Assembly: GCF_000350225.1 (NCBI RefSeq)
Contig: NW_005178965.1
Span: 62,001-126,000 of the forward strand
Reading direction: 5' to 3'
DNA: 64,000 nt
DNA from: Chondrus crispus
Lineage: Eukaryota > Rhodophyta > Florideophyceae > Gigartinales > Gigartinaceae
A model generated the notes under the pieces. That model worked only from the letters and a program-made list of their open reading frames with translations. It was not told where the DNA came from and ran no database searches. Of this stretch, positions 46,266 to 56,162 are shown one piece after another. The first letter of the stretch is position 1. The number at the start of each line of letters is the position of its first letter. Made by a program: the position numbers and the translations under genes.

Positions 46266-46405
46266 AGCACAGTAAAGAACGACTCTTGACGTTGCTATAA
46301 TCCGGGGCCCCTATATTCCGACAACCAGCGAGGTCACAGAGCACAGTAGAGAACGACTCTTGATGTTGCTATATTCCGACAACCCGGAGGGCGCGAGGTC
46401 ACAGA
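46266..46405 (+). repeat. two tandem copies of a 65-75-base unit
   Basis: GCACAGTA(A/G)AGAACGACTC ... TATTCCGACAACC ... GCGAGGTCACAGA occurs twice in a row, with length differences in the middle. Confidence 0.75.
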
Positions 46406-47200
46406 GCGGCCGTCGCCGCCCACCAAAATAATGCACCGGAGTGCCAACTGTAGTTTAGTACAGTATCGTCATTAGTACCCTTCCCTTCTCATACCTCAAC
46501 CATCGCCATATCGACAAGATAACGCCTTCAGACCATTTTTTGCATCCTCTCTCGTGCATACAGTAACGGTGTTGAATCTGGATCATAATGTACTACTCTA
46601 TCTCATACAAACCGAACCTTCATTTACTACACTCGGCCTAAACTTCTTTGTTCCTTTCCGAAGTGCTTTTTCTGGGATGTCTTTTTGCCACCTTCAACTT
46701 TGTTTCAGTCTCTTCCTTGCCATCTACTCGCCATTGGTGTCGAGATGTCAACTCGGCCGCATCAGTCTGCAGGCATGTCTGAGAAGAAGGCATTCTTCCT
46801 ACCCGATTTAGCACTGAAGACGACTACCAAGTAACACTAACTCGACTGCGTTATAGACAAGCTAAAATGGAATATCCAGCTTCTGCGTTCAAGCAACCGC
46901 TCGAAAACAGTTATGTGTGCAATGCTTCGTATGAAGACGTGCTGCTTCGCAGCAGAGGCGTAGAGGCTGACAGAAAGATGCGTGCCATGTTGGACTCCTG
47001 CCGCTCCGTCCCTCAAGGAGGGCCTCTACGACGACATTTTCGATAATTTATCAATCAGACATCTGTATCAGTTAGAGTTTCTCTTTATTAGGATTGCGCA
47101 ACAACTCTACCCAGCCATGTTGCTGCGACACGCACAATGGCAGCCGTATTAGAGTGTCATGACAGCCTCATTGGAGCTCAATGGACCGCAATTCAAAACC

Positions 47201-47971
47201 TTAGCAGATGAACCCAGACACACAAAGGATGTCGCTCTCCTGATCGGACGTGCCAACAGCGTCGCCGTCCGCATCAGCGGCGATAATATCTTCGTTCATG
47301 TTGGACACAACCAACTGCGATGTCCCGTCCTCAAATTCAATTCTAGCGAGCCTGACGAATGCAAACGCCACGGTCGGGATTTGGCTCACTCCAGTGGCAG
47401 TGAGCGTACCTGTGATACGGATGCGAGTGTCGGCTACAGTCTCGAGGATATTGGTCAAAGCTTGCTCCCTCTTCCTGAATTCCTCGCTGCTCTCTCTCTT
47501 TTCAACGAGCTCCTCCTTAGAAAGGTCTTCACGAATATCAGCACCAGTGAACTCAATCATGGGGACGTCAAGACCACCCTCAAAGCTCTCCTTCAATTCC
47601 AAAAATTCGGCCTGCTCAGACTCGCTAAGGGCACTGAAGAAGCTCTCGTCGTTCCTGTCGAGAGTCTCAGCGTCGACGGCAGAGACTTCGATATCGAAAC
47701 TGGCAGTGGCGGAGGCGCCGCGCGTGACGCTGACACCAGCTTCGGCGATGCGGCCGAATCCAGTCTCGGAAGATGCAAGGGCCATGCTTGCCATCTCCTG
47801 ACGAGACACCTTTGTGATTCGGCGGATCGTCTTGGGCCCAGCACTCGGACTCGGGGTGGCGGCCAGGAAATCAATTCCTTCAATCGGAAGTTCACTGACG
47901 TGTTTGACAGTCGTGGCAGCGTAAGAGACGGTAAAGAGGGCGAAGAAGCAGGCGATGAACTTGGCGACCAT
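47201..47971 (-). CDS. secreted protein with C-terminal CVSGFIC (paralogue 2)
   Basis: This 256-residue intronless frame has a signal peptide (MVAKFIACFFALFTVSYA) and the same domain order as the gene at 41833-42612, including GFGRI, FDI.VSAVDA, ESFEGGL, DTRIRITGTLTATGVS, IPTVAFAF, DGTSQLVVS and the final SDQ...CVSGFIC. The duplicated Ser/Pro linker of paralogue 1 is shorter here. Many conserved positions with clear divergence suggest an old duplication kept by selection. Same strand, about 4.6 kb away, so this is a small tandem family. A CTATATAAG box lies about 101 bases upstream. The function is unknown; cell-wall or extracellular-matrix roles are possible but unproven. Confidence 0.88.
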   Translation of the reverse strand: MVAKFIACFFALFTVSYAATTVKHVSELPIEGIDFLAATPSPSAGPKTIRRITKVSRQEMASMALASSETGFGRIAEAGVSVTRGASATASFDIEVSAVDAETLDRNDESFFSALSESEQAEFLELKESFEGGLDVPMIEFTGADIREDLSKEELVEKRESSEEFRKREQALTNILETVADTRIRITGTLTATGVSQIPTVAFAFVRLARIEFEDGTSQLVVSNMNEDIIAADADGDAVGTSDQESDILCVSGFIC

Positions 47972-48071
47972 TTTGAGGCTTTGTGAGTGTGTTGAAAGAG
48001 TTGGTTGGTGTTAGGCTGTAGAGTGAGAGTGTGAAGATTGGAAGGACAGAGTACCGGCGCTGCAAGGAGAC

Positions 48072-48080
48072 CTTATATAG
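48072..48080 (-). promoter_or_regulatory. TATA box of secreted paralogue 2
   Basis: CTATATAAG on the minus strand about 101 bases before the ATG at 47971, matching the box of paralogue 1. Confidence 0.75.
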
Positions 48081-48089
48081 AACTTGACG

Positions 48090-49087
48090 ACAGCCGGAGG
48101 CCCTCGCACGGAGGAAGATATGAGCTACGAAAGATGGGTTTCAGCAAAGGAAGATAGAGTTTGCAACAGGATGTTCAATATTTTACAGTGAATACATCAT
48201 GGAGCACAGAAGGAAGAAGGCTGATAACAATACTTTGAAAGAAGTAACAATGTGCTTCGCGAACGAAACAAGAATGGTGCACTAGAAAACTTGTTGATCA
48301 ACCGTCACACAACCACAGACTGGCTGAGAGAGACGCGGAATACTTCCCAAAGAGTCGGGTAGAGATGGAGGCTGAGGGATATGCCTCAACGGTTTGTTGA
48401 ATGGATGACGGTGCCGGTTGGGAGCAACAGAACAGAAATTTGAGGAAACAGTGCTTGCGAAGAGAAGGTGTCATTTACATCCATTATTATGTAACAGAAA
48501 GGTTGCTCTCCCTCCTTACCGCAGAATAGAAGCCAAATTACGTGGTACCAAGGGTACAGTAAGGGTACCATTCCCATCGGCATGTTGTGGAACACTTTCC
48601 GTCATTCAGAGAATCGCCAACTGCGACTAAACATTGATTGATTTTCGAAGCAAAATTTAGTCCGCAGACCAGCGCTCGTGAAAGACTGGGGAGGTGCGGA
48701 ACACTGTAAAATTTTCTAAATTATATTTAAAGTTTATTGTGGTGGTACTCACCCCATTTTCGCCGAGGTGAAGCAAACAACGGGCTGTCATACGTGTCTG
48801 CCCTGAAGCATCATTTAGGGGTGTTCCATAATTTCCCATATGCCAAAATACATACGCCGATGAGAAGGGTACTGCATGTGATCTGTGTAAGGCAGATACG
48901 GCGGTGCGATCTGCCGACTCTTGGTCCGGATAAGTTTTAGCTGTATGGGATTACTGTAGCTAGACTTAGCTTTACGAGCTTGGCATGGGAGGCGTCAACC
49001 GTACATGACCAGCCTGGATAGTGAGGCAACGGGGGCGATATACTCTATTGCACTGTACGCATGTGGCATGCGTGGATCGAAGCGATG
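48090..49087. other. spacer, no recognised gene
   Basis: Short open frames only. Two scar-like 7-mers (TACAGTA at 48555 and TACTGTA at 48952) are present. Confidence 0.4.
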
Positions 49088-49089
49088 TA

Positions 49090-49440
49090 CAGGGGGTGTC
49101 GCGATATAGTGCCATCTTTGTTAGTGCAAGCTCCGATATAGTGCTATCTTCCTGCGGGTGGCACGAATTTTGACCCAAAAACGAAGGGTCTCCAGAGAAG
49201 CAGTTGGATGGACGTGCTGCCCGAGAGCCGCTGCCGCCGCGGAAAGATATGCAGTTGCTAACTCGAATAGAGACGATGGCGGAAAAAGGCAGGGTCGATG
49301 ATGCAATTGGACATCTGCAAAAGTGTAGGCTGGCATTTATGGCTGCGAAAAATGTTTCGAAGATAGGTCTGGCATGTATCAGCCCCACCGTTATTCTTAA
49401 CCAGAATCATATATTAATTGAAAATAGTACTTCCCGATGA
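49090..49440 (+). mobile_element. remnant of a P1-type pogo element (P3)
   Basis: TA (49088-49089) followed by CAGGGGGTGTCGCGATATAG and an AGTGCCATC subterminal motif matches the N-terminal-side end of P1. It then jumps to the end of the transposase: MAEKGRVDDAIGHLQKCRLAF (49275-49337) lines up with the acidic tails of P1 and P4. The catalytic core is absent. The right end was not found. Confidence 0.6.
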
Positions 49441-49489
49441 GCTTTTGTGCTCAAACTTTGTCGACATACGCGTTGTCTCTATTGATGCA

Positions 49490-49551
49490 ATATTGGGGGA
49501 GACGCCCTCCCCAATCAAAGAACAGATTTAACGCCACCTCGTTTGAGGTGG
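49490..49551. repeat. two adjacent small hairpins
   Basis: ATTGGGG...CCCCAAT (about 49492-49515) and CCACCTC-GTTT-GAGGTGG (49534-49551). No gene is associated. Confidence 0.45.
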
Positions 49552-49631
49552 GGCTTAATCCACCCCTGAGTTGCTGTTTTAAGACAATTCCTAACCAAGG
49601 CGCATGCATAACACACCATTTTTTATTAATT

Positions 49632-51280
49632 TTAGGGCGGTATCCCCAGTGTCCCGAGTGCACGATGACGTGCAATCACCCTTCGATGTCCTCTTGAATC
49701 CAGCAAGACTCTCGCCCTCACACCTCGCAATGACATCCAAATCACATGCGAAATGCGTGCTTTTTCAGCGCCGCGGCGAGCACGGGCTCGCTCTTCCACC
49801 TCAGTCTCTCGTTCCAAGCGGCGTCGCGAGGCTGCGGATTCACGAGCAGCCTTCTCCGCAGCTGCAGTTTCCTTAGCGATAGCTCTAGATTCTAAGTGAT
49901 TCAACACATCCTGACTCGTCAATAAGGAAACACCTTTCGTATTGAGCGTTCCAGTCTCGGCGACAGGCCCATCGAAGCGAAGCAGGTTACGATTTTGGTA
50001 AAGCTTTCTGTTAACTGAGGGAAGGATTGGAAAGCCGCTTCTCGAGAGGGATGGTCCCCGATATTAGTTATGTCGGCCAAATTGATGACTTCTGGGACGG
50101 GACGCTTCCTCGGGCACCAAAAGCCGCACGCAAGAAACCCACTAACAATATTACTGTAGGCTAAGGCTCGCTTATACGCGTCATGCACCAAATCGCATAA
50201 TGTATAAACATCGTTGCGAATACTTCCTGCAGACGTAAGTACCCTGTCATTTAGAGCATTTCGAAGATACATCTTGAATGGGGAAAGGATAGAGAAGTCC
50301 AACACCTGGGTCCGATTGCTGTTATGAGCAGGCAAAGCTATGACGACTACATTATTGTTATTCAAAAGCTGCAAGGCTTTGAAGGACATGTGAGCCTCGT
50401 ATCCGTCAAGCGTCAAAACAATATTGCGGTGTCGTGACTGCAGCTCTGTCGTCGCTGTCAAAAACCACTCCGCAAACGCATTGAAAATCTCCGTGTCCAT
50501 ACCAGCGGGATCCCGATATGCCACACGAGCATTCTCCAGCAAAAAGCATGGTGGGGTTTCTCGGGTCCCATCGGGACGTAGCCTCCACTTAGAACGCTTC
50601 CCGGGTAAGATCGCAACCGGGTCATACACTCGGCAGTCTGCTGATACAATGGGCAAAACAGTGACATGGTCGGCATTATTTGACCACTTCATCTCCCTTG
50701 GCGTTTGACTTTCCCTTCTTCTCCCCGACAGCCATTGCCTGGTCTCTGTGTGCAGTTCTCGTAGAAAACGCGGACTCACCCAGATTGAAAATCTGGGAGC
50801 CGTGCGTGATTCCGTATTCCTGATAAACCTGGCTCAGACGGGCAAAGTGCTCCGCCATGTTAAGCACGGACATGGCAATTGATCTATCGTGTTCTAAGTT
50901 ACACTTCCGTCTTAAAGAGAGCTGCCCATGTCGCTTAAAACCCGGGCAGAAACCATCGCTGGGACGTAAGTCCTTGAAGGTTATGGATGCCTGACGGTGT
51001 ACAGGAAGATGTTGGCAAAATTGTTGTATTAAATCCTTGAGAGATTCTCATGAAAGAGGGGTACCATTTTGAGCGCATTAGACTGCTTAATGCACGATAA
51101 TGCTTTCTTCTTGTGCTGTGGGGATTTGGGGTGTCCAGGTCCGATCAGCGAAGGTATGGGGTTGTGATATTCAAGACTAAATGTCGACCATGGAACGTCG
51201 AACAGCCGGGCGGCCCCGCGAAGGAAAAATGGCGTCGTGACGACAGCATGTTTTGCGTTTCTAAGTCTTGAGTCTTTCAT
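49632..51280 (-). pseudogene. pogo-like (DDE_1) transposase, broken
   Basis: It reads on the minus strand in at least three frames. A psq-type HTH (RLFDVPWSTF, about 51200) is followed by a DNA-binding PSLIGPGHPKSPQ step, an LSLRRKCNLEHDRS region, and the catalytic core. The first acidic position is Gly (IFNLGESAF, codon 50778-50780; usually D). The second (LTLDGYEAH) and third (QVLDFSILSPFK) are kept. After a frame change near 49925 comes a GVSLLTSQDV step and an Arg/Glu/Ala-rich coiled-coil tail. It is of the same broad group as T and the fragment at 25.6-25.96 kb but not of P1. It is dead by frame changes and the missing Asp. Confidence 0.75.
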
Positions 51281-51552
51281 CGCCTTTGAAAAGTGGCGGA
51301 ATCGGGGTGCTTCATGATGGCTTCGAGTTGCTGGAGGTTACTTGGATGTCGCATGAATGGATCCATGCGTCTAATGTGGTGGCAAGATTTTCTCCTGTAG
51401 TCCTCTGATTTTGGGCGGGACAGCTCCCGGTCAAAATTGAGGCGGGAAATTCAAATATGGAAGCGAAAACGGTTTTCGCTCAAAACTTTCGGAGATATAG
51501 CCCAAGCGAATTTGCCGTATTTATCATAAGTTGAAATTCTCAATAATAATAA

Positions 51553-53801
51553 GGGTGAAATCCATTGTGGTGCGTGAAAGACTGCGAAAAGGCCTAATAA
51601 AAGCGTTGAGTTTGGCTTTGAGCCCGTTGCTGTCCATTTGGGTCATTGTGGTGTGTTCAAGACCACATCAGGACCAATGATAGCAACCTGGGCCGGACCG
51701 GCCGGGCCGGTCCCGGCACCAGTCAATCATGCGCCGGGGCAAAGGCCATTGTTGTCACTTCATGATTTATAATTTTCATTATTATCGCGTTATTATTATT
51801 TAAGTCTAATACAGGCCAGTTTGCGTGCAGGGGGGTGGCCGATGCGTGGGTGAGCGACCGGGACGCCGGCGGCCACAGTGATCCCGCGGTGTAAGTGCGA
51901 TATGGAGTGAGCGAGTTTACACGCAGTTACTAGCACTGTTGGCAGCGTGCCCGGGGGCGGATGCTGCGTCGTACACGTACACGCGCGCAATGCGTCCGTC
52001 CCGACGCGTGCACATCGTTGCATCTACTTCGCAACGCGCTCTTCACCTCCGTCCCGCTCGATAAACGAGAACCCCTTTCACGCCTCCCCCTTCACGCCTC
52101 CCCCTTCACACCTCCCTGCGCCTACCCAATCTCTTCCTCGCCTAGTCCGCCATGCCCACCTCCCCGTGCGCGCCGCACCAGACGGCGGGCCAGTCCCTGC
52201 GCACGCTTATGCCTATGGTGGCGCCGTCCCGCACCACTTCCTCAGCGCACACGGGCGCAGCCACTACCGTGCGCATGGGCGTAGCCACCCTTCTGACGTC
52301 GGCGAACACGTTGTAGCGACGCCTGCGCTCGCGGCGTCCGCGGACGCGGCGAGCGCAGGCGTCGCTAGGCGCGCGTCCAGCGCCACGCCGCAGCGCCCAA
52401 CAAGGCGGCCAACGTGGCCACTACAGCGCCCGCGGCCGCGCCCGCAGCCCTCGAACGCATTTCTGTCGCGCCCCGCGCGCCTCCCCACCCTCCGCCGCTA
52501 GCGTCCCGCAAAGCCTCCCGCGACGATGTCCTCCCGCGACGATGTTCTACCGCGCCTCGCTCGGCACGCGCGGCGAGCTGCGCAGCATGGCGGGGGACGG
52601 CAGAGGCCGAGATCCTCACCATCGACCGCGTGCGCCCGTGGCGCCGCTACACCCAGCCGTGCGCCCTGGCCCCGCACGTCATCGTGCCGCAGTGGATCCG
52701 CTCGGAGCTGCCGCCCGAGCCGCCGACGCTGCCGCAGTGCGCGCGCGATGTCGCTGCCTACCTGCTCGCCACCGTGCTCGAAATCGTCGCCGCGGCCGCC
52801 CGCGCGCGCCCCGTGTGCCGGTGCAGCAGTTCCACACGCGCGTCAGCCCCACCAGCGCCACCTGCACGATGCTCGTGCTCAGCCAGGCCCGGCTCGTGAG
52901 CGCCATGTTCTGCTCCAGGCGCCGCGCCCCCCAACGCGCCGCCGTCAACGCCGCCGTCAACGCCCCCCGCAACGCCCCCGCCACCCAGCAGCTCGTCCAT
53001 AAAGTGCTCTCCCCCCACGCCCCGCGTCCGCCACCAGCACCTCGTACCCCCGCGCGCGAGCCCACGCCCCACCCCAGCGCAGCTGCGCTGCCGCTCGTCG
53101 CCGAGGCACTACAGTGCCGACAGCTCCAGCGGGCACGAGCCACTGCGAGCTCCACACGGCTCAGCGCAACCGCCGACTGCGCGCCGCTGCTGACGCAGGC
53201 CCCGTCCCCGAGCGTCGCCCCAAAGCCGCACTGCAGCCCTAGCGGCCCCCCCGGATCCCAAAGCTGCGCCCCTTCCACGCCTCCAGGAACCGCCCGCTCG
53301 TCACGCACTCAGCCCCCATCGGCCGCCTCGGTGCGCCTCCGTCATCGCCACCAGGCGCTTGTCCAATCGTGCCGGTCGGCGCTGCGTCACTGAAGCCGCC
53401 GCCTTGTCTCTCGCGGGAAAAGTCGATGCGCACATCGAGTGCACACGGCGCGTTCAAAGCGAGCAGCTGGCGTTGGCGACGACGGGTGTGCACCTGCCTT
53501 CCAGGGCTTTTTTGGCAGTTCCCAGCTACAATTATTATGACAGACACGTCGCGTATAGTCCCTAAAAACACCAGAAATCTAATTTCAGTCAACAAAACAT
53601 GCGTCGGCGCACGCAAACAGGGTTCCAAACCAAGCCTAGACCCCTCCAAACGGCTCCAATCCGCCCCCTTTCAGCGCAAACCTCCCTTATGACAACGATA
53701 AAAAGCGCTGTGCTGCGCCGTGAACCTCATTCCTGCATACTTTTTTAAATTTGCTGAACAGTATGACACTCAAATTTTGTCATTAACGCCATGATAACAC
53801 G
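51553..53801 (+). repeat. left terminal inverted repeat of the MULE
   Basis: About 2249 bases. It includes CACGCCTCCCCCTT-type short repeats (about 52.08-52.12 kb), a 52-base palindrome (52315-52366) and about 1 kb of GC-rich gene-like sequence (52.4-53.4 kb) that may be captured host DNA. Long frames there exist on both strands and none could be assigned. Confidence 0.9.
52315..52366. repeat. near-perfect 52-base palindrome without loop
   Basis: The halves (AGCGACGCCTGCGCTCGC... from the left) match at 25 of 26 positions. The counterpart in the right arm lies exactly at the assembly gap, as expected if the structure defeats sequencing. Confidence 0.85.
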
Positions 53802-53883
53802 GTGCGACGGAGCACGTGTCGTTGTTACCACGACTACCTGGCGTGTCCATGTGAACTGGTGCTGACTGACCTGGAGATGACGT

Positions 53884-53962
53884 GGACAGTCCGGCATAAG
53901 TGAGCCAGACTGTCCGGAAAGGAAATGCCCTTTTTGCATTTCCCGCGAGTTTCCGGACAGTC
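53884..53962. promoter_or_regulatory. inverted repeat cluster at the start of the MULE gene
   Basis: GACTGTCCGGAAA (53908-53920) pairs with TTTCCGGACAGTC (53950-53962), and GGAAATGC pairs with GCATTTCC inside. A third GGACAGTCCGG lies at 53884. It overlaps the first ATG of the transposase frame, so it is probably regulatory or a transposase-binding site and the real start is further down. Confidence 0.55.
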
Positions 53963-56149
53963 ATGCGTCCGCGGTCGCGCGCGACTGCAATACAGCGTTT
54001 TGGTGTGAAATATCTAAAATTGATTGCAGTCTCGGGTCTCGAATGTGGAGAGGGTACGGGTGCGGAAGTTCCAGTTTCGAGGCTGATCGGCGTGCAATTT
54101 TCAAGCGCCATGTGCAGCAGCAGTGAAAGCTTCGGGAGCGATACTGGCGAGAACAAGGAGAACCGCGCAAAACGCATTAGAAAAGAGGCGAAAGTCGCCC
54201 TTCAGGCGCCTTGGAGCGCGGGCCCTCCTCAGGCGTTGTCCGAGTTACTCAACTTTTCTCCCTCAGTTGGCCAGGCCTTCGACTCTCGTGACGACGCGCT
54301 GTTGGCGCTTTGCCAGTTTGCGGAGATCTCGAATCGTCGGCATGTGTTCAAAGATTTGAAGAGAAGTGAACATGAAGAGTCTTTCTATGGTCGTTTTACT
54401 TCAACTCAGCTGAAATCGCGCTGCATACATGACACTTGCCGCTTCAGGGCGAACATAATTCGCAACGCTGACGGCGTATGGACCACGACACAGTTTGTCC
54501 CACACGGCTGTGAACCGCATACAAACCTCAACCTCAATCGCCGATACGGGCGAACTGCATCTTCTCCGGAAATGTTTTCAGACCTTCTCATTCCGCGCAT
54601 TTTAGAGGGGCTTGCTTTGTCAGCTCAAAATACTCGGGCTGCTCTACGTCCTTTTCTTCGACGTGACGCTTCCCCTTCGTTCTTGAAGCGTGTAAGGGCA
54701 GCTGCGTTCGCCCGCGTAACTAATGAGAATCACAATGTTGTCTCCCGGCTCCCTCAATGTATTGAAGCATTGAAGGTTTTGGGGCACAAGGCGACGTTGG
54801 TGATAAAAGGGCGGCAGGAGATGCTAGATATCACCGTGCGCATTGCTCAGGAACAACATCGCAAGACAAACTCCACAGTACCGTTTGACGAGACAGCCTT
54901 TCGTGAGTCTCTCAGCAGCAACGTGCCATCCGACGCTTCATTTTTCTATGCCGTACTTTATGTTCCGGTCTCTGCAGTGGCAATGGTTTCGAATGTGGTT
55001 CCGGTCTTTACAGCTGATGCTGCATATTGCGCCAGCGTCACTAAAGGTACGCTTTTCTCAATGTATGGGTCCGACGTTTCTCATCGTCAAGTGCTTATGG
55101 CGATGATGCTGATTGCGGACAACGAGAGTGAGAGCACCTGGCGGTTGTTCTTGCAGTTCGTCAAAGAACATCTCGATTTTGACCGTGAGCAATTTCGCAT
55201 CATCACGGACCAGGACAAGGGCGGGCGCGCCGCCATTGCAGCAGTTCTGCCTCAAGTGAAACAGTTTTTCTGCAGCAAGCATCGTCAAGGGAACATCTAC
55301 AAGCGGGGGGATGTGACAAGTGGAAAGGCCTTTGCCGCGGCAGTTCATGCGTGGACAATTGGGCAGCTTGCCGCTGCGAGATCAAGATACACGGCAAAGG
55401 GAAGAGAATACATTGCCAAGGTCCCCGACGTGGAGCAGTACCCGTTTCTAAGGGGCGGCCTGTATGAGCGATCTACAACGCAGGGTGTTAAATCGATGAA
55501 CAGGGCAACTTTGTCAGTACGTCGGGCTCCGATTGGTTGCGCCTTTCTAGCTGCCGTAGACCTGCATCAGTCTGGCCATATTCAGGCATGCCGCACGCAA
55601 AGCGCGCACAAGGAAAGCGGCGCAGTGCTGGTTCCGCGCGTCAAGTCGCTTCTAGAAACCGTTCAGTCCAAAGCCTCGTCGCGCCGTCTGCCGGTGACCT
55701 TCCTTGATTTGGAGCGAAAAAAGGCTCGGGTGCTCTCCGAGCGTAATCCACTTTTGTCGTACACCGTCAACCTCCAGGATAAGTCCTGTACTTGCGGGAA
55801 ATGGCAAGGAACAACCTTCCCATGCCGGCATGCTGCGAACGTTTTCCTGCAGGGAGAGCACAACATAGAAGAATACTTGGCCCGATATGATTCGTCCTTC
55901 TGGTACGCGCTGCAGTATGATGGCGTCCCTGTGTATGACATTCCATGCACGAATTCACTATTTGAGGCGGATGCTCCTACTGATCTGAGACTCCCGTTGG
56001 CTATTCCTCCAAAACGTGGTCGCCCGAGGAAACGTAGGCGCATCAGCAGCCTTGAAGCATCTTCTGTCCGTGTCACGAGTTGCTCCAGGTGTGGTTCAAA
56101 GAGGCACAACGTGCGCACGTGCCAGCGTGCTGTTGGTGCTGTAGTGTGA
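53900..56149 (+). CDS. Mutator-like transposase (749 aa, open)
   Basis: A single open frame. An N-terminal region with Cys/His (CIHDTCRFRAN...HGCEPH, about residues 175-210) resembles the FAR1/WRKY-GCM1-type DNA-binding part of MULE proteins. The MULE catalytic domain follows: D373 (FTADAAY), D437 (ITDQDKGG) and the motif where the third acid is expected (TTQGVKSMN), which has Lys531 instead of Glu. A SWIM zinc finger (CTCGKW...CRHA, about 630-645) and a CCHC knuckle (CSRCGSKRHNVRTC, about 729-742) complete it. The ATG at 53900 lies before an inverted repeat; the Met at about residue 71 (54110) is an equally good start. The length is usual for the family. The element is structurally complete, but Lys531 questions catalysis unless a neighbouring Glu serves. 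Confidence 0.92.
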   Translation: MSQTVRKGNALFAFPASFRTVMRPRSRATAIQRFGVKYLKLIAVSGLECGEGTGAEVPVSRLIGVQFSSAMCSSSESFGSDTGENKENRAKRIRKEAKVALQAPWSAGPPQALSELLNFSPSVGQAFDSRDDALLALCQFAEISNRRHVFKDLKRSEHEESFYGRFTSTQLKSRCIHDTCRFRANIIRNADGVWTTTQFVPHGCEPHTNLNLNRRYGRTASSPEMFSDLLIPRILEGLALSAQNTRAALRPFLRRDASPSFLKRVRAAAFARVTNENHNVVSRLPQCIEALKVLGHKATLVIKGRQEMLDITVRIAQEQHRKTNSTVPFDETAFRESLSSNVPSDASFFYAVLYVPVSAVAMVSNVVPVFTADAAYCASVTKGTLFSMYGSDVSHRQVLMAMMLIADNESESTWRLFLQFVKEHLDFDREQFRIITDQDKGGRAAIAAVLPQVKQFFCSKHRQGNIYKRGDVTSGKAFAAAVHAWTIGQLAAARSRYTAKGREYIAKVPDVEQYPFLRGGLYERSTTQGVKSMNRATLSVRRAPIGCAFLAAVDLHQSGHIQACRTQSAHKESGAVLVPRVKSLLETVQSKASSRRLPVTFLDLERKKARVLSERNPLLSYTVNLQDKSCTCGKWQGTTFPCRHAANVFLQGEHNIEEYLARYDSSFWYALQYDGVPVYDIPCTNSLFEADAPTDLRLPLAIPPKRGRPRKRRRISSLEASSVRVTSCSRCGSKRHNVRTCQRAVGAVV

Positions 56150-56162
56150 AACAATCCATAAA

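Larger units (their letters stand above)
44937..47150. other. gene-poor region rich in TACAGTA-type scars
   Basis: No convincing gene. It contains most of the scar-like 7-mers of the window, a nested palindrome at 45444-45475 and a duplicated 65-75-base unit at 46266-46405. The open frame at 45501-45965 runs through stacked scars and is unlikely to be real. Confidence 0.5.

Noticed and set aside
49490-49551. tRNA or terminator at the paired hairpins
   Set aside because: No cloverleaf arms or T-loop, and no gene for a terminator to serve.
52414-53393. Cyclin-like protein in the MULE arm
   Set aside because: A short FHTRVSP-like stretch looked suggestive, but the frame changes around it and the rest is low-complexity; no assignment is justified.
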